Of a DNA stretch of 5,787 nt, positions 1 to 4,941 are shown piece by piece. The DNA lies in the NCBI GenBank assembly GCA_028290345.1, contig JAQGKB010000022.1, positions 1 to 5,787 of the forward strand, read 5' to 3'. Under the pieces are notes generated by a model. That model saw nothing but the letters and a program-made list of their open reading frames with translations. It searched no databases and was not told the origin of the DNA. How positions within the stretch are numbered: the first letter of the stretch is position 1; the number at the start of each line of letters is the position of its first letter. This stretch comes from Hyphomicrobiales bacterium. Lineage in GTDB: Bacteria; Pseudomonadota; Alphaproteobacteria; Rhizobiales; Devosiaceae. The position numbers and the translations under genes were made by a program.

Positions 1-2
1 CC

Positions 3-344
3 ATGGGTCTCGCAGTCAAGGACATCAAGCTCGATGTGCTGGACGCGGGCATGGTTGGCATGATCATGAAGAGTTCGGCGGCGGAGCAGGGCAAGGACGT
101 CGCCCAGTTCCGTGTCGCAACTTCAGGCATGACGCAGGGTGCGATCCTCGCCATACTTGGTGCAACCGATGAAGCCAAGAAGCTCAGCGACGCAGTTGGC
201 TCCTTCCTCAACGGCGCGAAGTCGCTCTCGATCGCCATTGCGGCGAAGGACCCGGCAGGCATTGGCATGGCAGATTTCATGGCGGTTCAGGCCGATCCGA
301 CAGCGCTCGTTGGCAAAGTCAGCATCGACGCATCCGCGAAATAA
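3..344 (+). CDS. C-terminal part of an unrecognised protein, cut by the left edge
   Basis: The reading frame is open from the first bases to a TAA at 342-344, giving 113 visible residues. The ATG at base 3 has only two bases before it, so I cannot tell whether it is the start. No ribosome binding site can be seen, and the protein probably begins outside the window. The visible part is small and uncharged to mildly polar, rich in Ala, Gly, Met and Ser. It has alternating short hydrophobic stretches (about residues 14-22, 46-53 and 74-80) and a tail ending in Asp-Ala-Ser-Ala-Lys. There are no cysteines, no catalytic motif and no clear membrane segment. The pattern resembles the end of the long uncharacterised, possibly exported proteins of alphaproteobacteria, but that is an impression and not an assignment. 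The gene is convergent with hrpB and ends just before a strong hairpin. That it is coding is fairly sure; its function is unknown. Confidence 0.7.
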   Translation: MGLAVKDIKLDVLDAGMVGMIMKSSAAEQGKDVAQFRVATSGMTQGAILAILGATDEAKKLSDAVGSFLNGAKSLSIAIAAKDPAGIGMADFMAVQADPTALVGKVSIDASAK

Positions 345-353
345 CAAGCAATC

Positions 354-387
354 AGCCGGCCGGCGGGGGAAGACCCGCCGGCCGGCT
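354..387. terminator. Strong GC hairpin between convergent genes, probable bidirectional terminator
   Basis: Bases 354-367 and 374-387 are perfect reverse complements (14 bp, almost all G/C) around a six-base GGAAGA loop. The hairpin starts 9 bases after the stop of the upstream partial gene. Its last base is the first base of the hrpB stop codon on the other strand. Neither side has a clear run of T, so it does not fit the classical intrinsic terminator, but its position between two converging stops makes transcription termination or 3'-end protection the natural reading. Confidence 0.7.
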
Positions 388-2849
388 CAGGTGCCGCGCG
401 GCTTGGCGCGGTTGGTAGCTTGCGCGTGCAGCGGATCTTCGGGCCAGAAATGGCGGGGATAGCGCCCCCTGAGGTCCTTGGCGACGTCCTTCCATGAACC
501 GCGCCAGAAGCCGGGCAGGTCGCGCGTCGTCTGGATCGGCCGATGCGCCGGCGACAGCAACACCACAAGCAGCGGCACCTTGCCACCAGCAACACTCGGA
601 TGCCGATCGAGCCCGAAGAGTTCCTGCACGCGGATCTCGAGGGTCGGCCCGTTCTCGGCCTCATAGTCGATCGGCACCGACGAGCCGGACTGCGCGCTGA
701 AATGCGACGGCAGCAGGCCGTCGATTTCGCTGCGCCTTTGCCAGGGCAGCAACGCCGCCAACGCCGTGCCGAGATCATCGGCCGTTATCGCGTCAAACTC
801 GGTGCGTCCGGCGATATGCGGCACCAGCCAGGTCGCCTCGCCCGCCGAAAGCGCTTCATCGGACAGGTCCGGCCAGGCGTCCCCGAGCATCTTGCGCAAA
901 TATGTGGCCCGGGCGCGCAACGTCTTCTGTTCCTTCGTCCAAGGCAGGGCAGCGACCCCGATCTCGGCCACACCCGCTGCCAGCAGAATAGCCGCATGCG
1001 ACATGTCGGCTACCGGAACGGAGGCTTCGCCGAGGCGGAGCGCACCCAGTTTCTTGAAGCGGCGGGCTCGCACGCTGCGGGCCGACCGATCGAAATTCAG
1101 CGTCGTCTCCTCAACGATGCTGCTGGCAAACAATTCTTCAATAGTCGCGCGATCGATCGTCGCGGCGCCGCGGATGCGCCCGTTCGCGGCGCTGCCGGTG
1201 ATATCGGTGACCACGAGAAAAGCAGCGGAGGCCAAGGCGTCGGCTTCATCCAGGCTGGCCGCCCGGCCGTTGGCGAGGCGGAAGCGGCCACGGGCGCCGG
1301 CGCTCTGCGCCACCCGGTCGGGATAGGCGCGGGCCAGATGTCGGCCGACGTCAGGCCATGCGGATTGCGCACTTTTGCGTCCAGCCAATGCGGCCCAGCG
1401 GCGAGCCAAAGCACGGGCCTCGTCAGCACGCTTTCCACGCTCGGAAGCAAACCGCGAAAGACGGTGCGCCAGATCCGTCCCGTCACCCCCGAGACCGCGT
1501 TCGGTGATGAGCACGGCGATTTCCGCTGCGGTCAACGCGTCACCCTCAAGCGCTGCACGGTGCACCATATGCGCCAGTCGAGGATGCAGCGGCAATTGGG
1601 CCAGCGCTTTGCCCTCATCGGTGATTCCGCCGCGTGCGTCCAAGGCTTCCAGGCTCATCAGCAACGAAACCGCCTCGTTCCAGGCCGGCTTCGGCGGCGG
1701 ATCCAGAAAGGCCAACTGACCCGGATCGGCAACGCCCCAGCTGGCGAGGTCCAGGGCTAAACCGGCTAGATCGGCTTCAAGCATTTCCGGGCGGTCGAAT
1801 GGCTCGAGGCTGGAGTTCTGGCCCTCGTTCCACAGCCGGTAGCAGACGCCCGGTTCGGTCCGACCGGCGCGTCCGCGGCGCTGGTCCGCCCCCGCCCGCG
1901 ATACCCGCCGGGTCTCGAGAGTCGAGAGCCCGGTTGCGGGCTCGTAGGCTGCAACGCGTCGCATGCCGCTATCGATGACAATCCGGATGCCCTCGATAGT
2001 AAGCGACGTTTCGGCAATCGAGGTGGCCAGGACCACCTTGCGCCGCCCCTCTGGTGCTGGCTGTACCGCAAGATCCTGCTCGGCGGGCGCGAGTTGCCCA
2101 TAGAGCGGCGCAATGTCGATGTGAGCTGGCAGGCGCCCTGCAAGCCGCTCGGCTGTGCGATGAATTTCAGCTTGCCCAGGAAGGAACACCAGCGCCGATC
2201 CGGCTTGGGTTCGCAGAGCCTCGATCACCGTGGCGGCGACCTGCTCCTCAAGCCGCAGTGCCGGATCGCGGTCGACATAGCGGGTCTCGACATCGAACGC
2301 GCGGCCTTTGCTCTCGATCACCGGCGCATTGGCGAGCAGCTGCGCTATTCGCGCGCCGTCGATGGTCGCCGACATCACCAGGAGCCGAAGGTCGTCGCGC
2401 AGGGCAGTTGCATCGAGCGCGAGTGCCAGCCCAAGATCGCCGTCAAGGCTCCGCTCGTGAAACTCATCGAACAGCACAGCCGCAATGCCCGATAGTTCGG
2501 GGTCATCGAGGATCATCCGGGTGAACACTCCCTCGGTCACCACCTCGATCCGCGTGCGCTTCGAAACCTTTGCATCGAACCGAACGCGGTAGCCAACGGT
2601 TCCACCGACATCCTCACCCAGCATGAATGCCATCCGGCGTGCTGCGGCGCGCGCCGCCAGTCGTCGCGGTTCGAGCACGATTATCCGGCCGTCGCCTCGC
2701 CATGGCGCATCGAGCAGCGCGAGCGGAACGCGCGTCGTCTTGCCCGCGCCGGGCGGCGCAACCAATACCGCAAATGGCCCGGCGCTCAGCGCGGCCAATA
2801 GGTCGGGCAGGGCGTCTTCAATTGGCAGATGAGAGTGGATTGCGGGCAT
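387..2849 (-). CDS. hrpB: ATP-dependent DEAH-box helicase HrpB
   Basis: This 820-residue protein is a superfamily 2 DEAH/RHA-type helicase and has the usual full length of bacterial HrpB. Visible in order are the Walker A motif APPGAGKTT (31-39), motif Ia EPRRLAARAAA (60-70), the HrpB-type DEFHER box (128-133), SAT (160-162), TSIAETSLTIEG (276-287) and the arginine-finger motif QRRGRAGR (323-330). A helicase-associated region follows at about 360-460. The HrpB-specific C-terminal domain occupies roughly the last 130 residues and contains YPRHFWPEDPLHAQAT, a family signature. Family members hydrolyse NTP and are thought to remodel RNA, but the precise cellular substrate of HrpB is poorly known. 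The ATG at 2849 is the first possible start in frame, because an in-frame stop lies two codons upstream (2856-2858). The Shine-Dalgarno match is weak. The gene is alone in its direction here, convergent with the gene at 3-344 and divergent from the response regulator. The identity is secure. Confidence 0.97.
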   Translation of the reverse strand: MPAIHSHLPIEDALPDLLAALSAGPFAVLVAPPGAGKTTRVPLALLDAPWRGDGRIIVLEPRRLAARAAARRMAFMLGEDVGGTVGYRVRFDAKVSKRTRIEVVTEGVFTRMILDDPELSGIAAVLFDEFHERSLDGDLGLALALDATALRDDLRLLVMSATIDGARIAQLLANAPVIESKGRAFDVETRYVDRDPALRLEEQVAATVIEALRTQAGSALVFLPGQAEIHRTAERLAGRLPAHIDIAPLYGQLAPAEQDLAVQPAPEGRRKVVLATSIAETSLTIEGIRIVIDSGMRRVAAYEPATGLSTLETRRVSRAGADQRRGRAGRTEPGVCYRLWNEGQNSSLEPFDRPEMLEADLAGLALDLASWGVADPGQLAFLDPPPKPAWNEAVSLLMSLEALDARGGITDEGKALAQLPLHPRLAHMVHRAALEGDALTAAEIAVLITERGLGGDGTDLAHRLSRFASERGKRADEARALARRWAALAGRKSAQSAWPDVGRHLARAYPDRVAQSAGARGRFRLANGRAASLDEADALASAAFLVVTDITGSAANGRIRGAATIDRATIEELFASSIVEETTLNFDRSARSVRARRFKKLGALRLGEASVPVADMSHAAILLAAGVAEIGVAALPWTKEQKTLRARATYLRKMLGDAWPDLSDEALSAGEATWLVPHIAGRTEFDAITADDLGTALAALLPWQRRSEIDGLLPSHFSAQSGSSVPIDYEAENGPTLEIRVQELFGLDRHPSVAGGKVPLLVVLLSPAHRPIQTTRDLPGFWRGSWKDVAKDLRGRYPRHFWPEDPLHAQATNRAKPRGT

Positions 2850-3151
2850 GTGCTGTCATGGCCAAATTCCGCGGCGGCCGCAAGCTCACGCGTTCCGGCC
2901 AGCTTCCGGTCGGAGCTATCCAAAATTTCACGTACGCTTTCAGACCAATAGTCCAAAGTCGCGCATCCAAATTTCGTGAGGTTCGTTTTCGAGCTGTACG
3001 CCCCACGACGTCTGACCAACTGACCCTCGCGCTCCTTGGCACGAGGGTTCCTTTTGCGGAGTAGCGTCCGCTACTGTACGGGGTCTTCGCTCGCCGCCCG
3101 GGCGCAAGCACGATACGCTGATTACTGAGCGTGAGCGTTTAGGCACATCCG
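2850..3151. other. Divergent intergenic region between hrpB and the response regulator
   Basis: About 300 bases lie between two genes read away from each other, so both promoters should be here. I see a perfect-armed dyad at 3060-3075, a 10-bp palindrome CGCCCGGGCG at 3095-3104 and a tandem GAGCGT GAGCGT at 3127-3138, shortly before the response regulator start. The stretch 2920-2990 is less GC-rich than its surroundings, with two AAATTTC motifs about 47 bases apart. I could not find a convincing -35/-10 pair or a GGAAC-type ECF (EcfG) promoter. Several open frames cross the region, but none has convincing coding character. Confidence 0.5.
3060..3075. promoter_or_regulatory. Dyad AGTAGCG-TC-CGCTACT, possible operator
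   Basis: Two perfect 7-bp arms face each other across a two-base centre, ending 76 bases upstream of the response regulator ATG. The size and spacing suit binding by a dimeric regulator. With a two-base loop it would be a poor RNA hairpin, which favours a DNA-level role. The binding protein is unknown, and the link to the downstream gene is by position only. Confidence 0.35.
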
Positions 3152-3532
3152 ATGGCGGCACAATCAAAAGTTAGAGTTCTGATCGTAGAAGACGAGCCTT
3201 TGATAGCCATGGCCACGGAAGATATGGTCTGTGAGCTCGGCTATGAGGTGACCGGGACTGCGTCGAGTGTTGAAGCAGCGTTAGTTGCCCTGCAGCGCAA
3301 CCGCCCCGACGTCGCGCTGCTCGACCTCAAGCTGCGGACCGAAACAAGTCTCGCCGTGGCAAATCAATGCCGCCTCCTCGGTATTGGCATCGCCTTCACC
3401 ACGGGCTATGCCGCCGCCGAATTGCCCGAGGCCTGCGGAGATGCACCGCTGTTGGCAAAGCCCTACACCGTTGCCGAACTTCGGAGCGTGCTGGAGTATG
3501 CCACCCGCATGTCGTCAGTTCCTTTGCATTGA
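3152..3532 (+). CDS. Single-domain response regulator (receiver only, FAT GUY-like)
   Basis: The 126 residues form one CheY-like receiver domain with no output domain. The acidic pair Glu13-Asp14 binds Mg2+, Asp58 in ALLDLKL is the expected phosphate acceptor, Thr83/Thr84 supplies the switch residue and Lys103-Pro104 is the conserved lysine motif. The segment AFTTGYA (81-87) resembles the F-A-T-G-Y signature of the alphaproteobacterial FAT GUY receivers, a group that includes single-domain proteins working in general-stress phosphorelays. Placement in that group is my inference from the motif. Such proteins are cytoplasmic and act by passing phosphate on or by protein contact, not by binding DNA. 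The ATG at 3152 follows a weak TAGG (3140-3143), and the N-terminus fits the domain, with the first beta strand starting at residue 7. No histidine kinase is in the window, so the partner is unknown. The downstream neighbour is convergent, so this is a one-gene unit as far as can be seen. Confidence 0.93.
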   Translation: MAAQSKVRVLIVEDEPLIAMATEDMVCELGYEVTGTASSVEAALVALQRNRPDVALLDLKLRTETSLAVANQCRLLGIGIAFTTGYAAAELPEACGDAPLLAKPYTVAELRSVLEYATRMSSVPLH

Positions 3533-3540
3533 GCGTGCAT

Positions 3541-3560
3541 AGGGCGGGGCTTCGCCCCTA
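3541..3560. terminator. Short hairpin between convergent genes, probable terminator
   Basis: GGGGC (3546-3550) and GCCCC (3554-3558) pair around TTC. An alternative longer-loop fold pairs TAGGG (3540-3544) with CCCTA (3556-3560). The hairpin lies 8 to 13 bases after the response regulator stop and just before the stop of the oppositely oriented Crp-like gene, so it could serve both. There is no T-run on either side. Confidence 0.5.
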
Positions 3561-3561
3561 G

Positions 3562-4311
3562 CTAGCGGACGATATGGAGCGTGCTGGACGGGGCAACGAC
3601 ACGGCCTGCTCCGAGGATGCGTTCATACTCGCGTTCCGGTACACCATAAGCGCCGTCGGCCAAGGCAATCAGGCCGTCCCGATCGACAATGATGATTTCC
3701 GCGCGATTGGAGCGGATAAGCCCCTTACCCTCGAGAATATGGAGCGCCACCGTCACCCCGGGTCGCCTTGCGCCTAGCATCACCGCCAGGAACTCGTGAG
3801 TGAGACCAAACCGGTCACTGCCCATGCGGTCGTGCACCATGAGCAGCCATCGCGCCAGCCGCTCCTCGAGCTTGGATCGTCCATTGGCCAGGGCGGTCGC
3901 CGATACTTGAATGCCAAGCGCGCGGGCATAGAGAGTTATGATCGCCTGCATCGTGGCGCTTTGGGCAAGGGCGAGGCGGAAGTCGTCAGCTCCGATCCGG
4001 ATGGCGGTGCCCTCAAGTTGCACGAACGTGTGGTGAGGACTTTGATCGTCACCCTGCGCGATAGCGCTGCCGGTCACGCCTTCCTTGCCGATGACGCCCA
4101 CCTCGATATCCCGCCCGCGCAACATCTTGGCAACGATGGACGCAATTCCGCTCTCAATGAAGTATACGTGCTGGATGGGAAGGTCCGGCGCTTCGAGCGT
4201 ATCGCGCGTCCGAAGCAGCACGCGCTCGAAGCGGGGCTCGACGAGCGCCATATCGCCGATGCTGAACGCCACGAGCAGCTGGTTGCGATAGACGGTGCGC
4301 TCGCTTGGCAT
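3562..4311 (-). CDS. Crp/Fnr-family transcriptional regulator
   Basis: The 249-residue protein has the Crp/Fnr architecture. An N-terminal beta-roll sensor domain (about 10-115) contains the YFIESGIASIV segment (50-60). A long dimer helix runs at about 117-160 and includes the RSKLEERLARWLLM stretch (145-158). A C-terminal winged helix-turn-helix spans about 168-201, with recognition region LTHEFLAVMLGARRPGV (170-186). It acts in the cytoplasm as a DNA-binding dimer. It has no cysteine at all, so it cannot carry an Fnr-type iron-sulfur cluster. The phosphate-cassette region (72-88, GVIGKEGVTGSA) lacks the Arg-Ser of cAMP-binding CRP, so a classical cAMP response is unlikely. The signal is unknown. 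The ATG at 4311 has a good GGAG six bases upstream. The gene is convergent with the response regulator and divergent from the small gene at 4606. Repeats just upstream of its start could be its operator. Family assignment is secure; target genes are unknown. Confidence 0.93.
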   Translation of the reverse strand: MPSERTVYRNQLLVAFSIGDMALVEPRFERVLLRTRDTLEAPDLPIQHVYFIESGIASIVAKMLRGRDIEVGVIGKEGVTGSAIAQGDDQSPHHTFVQLEGTAIRIGADDFRLALAQSATMQAIITLYARALGIQVSATALANGRSKLEERLARWLLMVHDRMGSDRFGLTHEFLAVMLGARRPGVTVALHILEGKGLIRSNRAEIIIVDRDGLIALADGAYGVPEREYERILGAGRVVAPSSTLHIVR

Positions 4312-4317
4312 GGCTCT

Positions 4318-4321
4318 CTCC
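4318..4321 (-). promoter_or_regulatory. Ribosome binding site of the Crp-like gene
   Basis: On the minus strand GGAG lies six bases before the ATG at 4311, inside a purine run GGGAGAGAG. This is the clearest Shine-Dalgarno site in the window and supports that start. Confidence 0.7.
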
Positions 4322-4352
4322 CACCGGGCAAGAGCACATTATCTCTCTCTGC

Positions 4353-4385
4353 CGCTTGCGCCCGTAGCGATCTGCAAGCGATCTG
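4353..4385. promoter_or_regulatory. Overlapping inverted and direct repeats upstream of the Crp-like gene
   Basis: AGCGATCTG occurs twice, at 4366-4374 and 4377-4385, with an 11-bp period, about one helical turn. Overlapping it, CGCTTGC (4353-4359) and GCAAGCG (4374-4380) form a perfect 7-bp inverted repeat with a 14-bp centre. The cluster is about 40-75 bases upstream of the Crp-like start, where an operator or activator site would sit. It matches neither the TGTGA-N6-TCACA nor the TTGAT-N4-ATCAA consensus, so which protein binds is unknown. Confidence 0.4.
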
Positions 4386-4468
4386 ACCAGGCTAGGCTTG
4401 TAACCCGACCGCAGCAACCGAATGTGCAAAATGAACCAAGACATTCAGCCGCACGCGGTCACAAGGCC

Positions 4469-4491
4469 GCGGCCGCTGCGGCCGCTGCGGC
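4469..4491. repeat. Tandem repeat of GCGGCCGCT, 2.5 copies
   Basis: The 9-bp unit GCGGCCGCT occurs at 4469-4477 and 4478-4486, and its first five bases recur at 4487-4491. Each unit contains the 8-bp palindrome GCGGCCGC, so the strands can fold back. Because the unit is a multiple of three, copy-number change would not shift a frame crossing it. It reads as a run of alanines in one frame and Arg-Pro-Leu in another. Confidence 0.6.
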
Positions 4492-4520
4492 GGATGTCGG
4501 GCCGCCCTCAGGACCTGCCG

Positions 4521-4564
4521 TTATTCACAGCAAAGCCGGGAAGCCGGCTACTAAATGTGGACAA
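4521..4564. promoter_or_regulatory. Two DnaA-box-like sequences, facing each other
   Basis: TTATTCACA at 4521-4529 fits the TTATNCACA DnaA-box consensus exactly. TGTGGACAA at 4556-4564 is the reverse complement of TTGTCCACA, one base from TTATCCACA. An AT-rich run follows at 4579-4598. Two 9-mers can occur by chance, so binding by DnaA is only a possibility. Confidence 0.25.
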
Positions 4565-4605
4565 GATCGGTCGCTAGGTAATTTTTTTACAAATTCTAGT
4601 GACAG

Positions 4606-4896
4606 ATGCGCGTAATCGTTGCAGACTACTGCAAGGGAATTAGTTTGGCAAAATCAATGTCACTGTTGGTACAGTTCGAAACGCCGAATGGCGATTTGCT
4701 TCACCGTGTGCTTGGCGCGGCGATGGCTGAACTGGCCAGACTACGGGGACGAACACTCACCAGTGAAGAACACGCTGCTTTACTTCAGCTCGTCAGAGCC
4801 AACCTCCTAGCTGCGGCCGAGGAAGGCGAACGTGATCCGGATCGTCTTCGCGCCTGCGCAATCGAAGGTATCCGCTTCGGCGGCGTGCTGCACTAA
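4606..4896 (+). CDS. Small unknown protein, start uncertain
   Basis: I do not recognise this protein. The maximal frame from the ATG at 4606 gives 96 residues. Other in-frame starts are TTG at 4645 (83 residues, with AAGGGAA five bases upstream) and ATG at 4657 (79 residues). The 4606 ATG has no Shine-Dalgarno site and sits directly after the AT-rich likely promoter stretch, so a later start is plausible. From residue 18 on it looks like a compact helical protein: a short beta-like start (SLLVQFETPNGD), then amphipathic helices through LLHRVLGAAMAELARL, TSEEHAALLQLVRANLLAAA and RDPDRLRACAIEGIRF. There is no signal peptide, membrane segment or metal site, and the two cysteines are not paired as a motif. 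Its codon use is less GC-biased than that of hrpB, which may mean recent acquisition or low expression. It is divergent from the Crp-like gene and convergent with lhgO, so it stands alone. Confidence 0.65.
   Translation: MRVIVADYCKGISLAKSMSLLVQFETPNGDLLHRVLGAAMAELARLRGRTLTSEEHAALLQLVRANLLAAAEEGERDPDRLRACAIEGIRFGGVLH
4633..4639 (+). promoter_or_regulatory. AAGGGAA, possible ribosome binding site that decides the small gene's start
   Basis: This purine run lies five bases before the in-frame TTG at 4645 and 17 bases before the ATG at 4657. If it is the real Shine-Dalgarno site, translation begins at the TTG and the first 13 residues of the maximal frame are not made. Confidence 0.35.
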
Positions 4897-4941
4897 TCAT
4901 TCAGACTAGCCTTCTCCCATTGGCCTGGCGCCCGGCAAAGT

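Larger units (their letters stand above)
4386..4605. other. Rest of the divergent intergenic region before the small unknown gene
   Basis: This stretch separates the divergent Crp-like gene and the small gene at 4606. In order it holds a possible 51-residue open frame (4422-4577), a GC-rich 9-bp tandem repeat (4469-4491), two DnaA-box-like sequences (4521-4529 and 4556-4564) and an AT-rich run at 4579-4598 with seven consecutive T. A TGGACA (4558-4563) and TAATTT (4579-4584) pair, 15 bases apart, could be a suboptimal plus-strand promoter for the small gene. I see no tRNA or known riboswitch. Confidence 0.45.

Noticed and set aside
543..1760. A 405-residue open frame on the plus strand inside hrpB
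   Set aside because: It is antisense to a secure helicase gene. Such long shadow frames are common in GC-rich genes, and its Arg/Gln-rich composition looks non-coding.
2786..3019. A 77-residue minus-strand frame starting at TTG in the region upstream of hrpB
   Set aside because: It needs a TTG start with a short GAGGG spacing and overlaps the first 64 bases of hrpB. A middle part looks somewhat protein-like, but there is no recognisable motif.
2940..3167. A minus-strand frame crossing the response regulator start
   Set aside because: It overlaps the promoter region and the 5' end of a certain gene, and its composition shows no coding character.
3796..4386. A 196-residue plus-strand frame antisense to the Crp-like gene
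   Set aside because: It lies opposite a clear Crp/Fnr gene and continues past that gene's start, as expected of a mirror frame.
4295..4615. A 106-residue plus-strand frame with nine alanines
   Set aside because: The alanine run is the GC tandem repeat read in one frame. It overlaps the Crp-like start and the small gene, and has no ribosome binding site.
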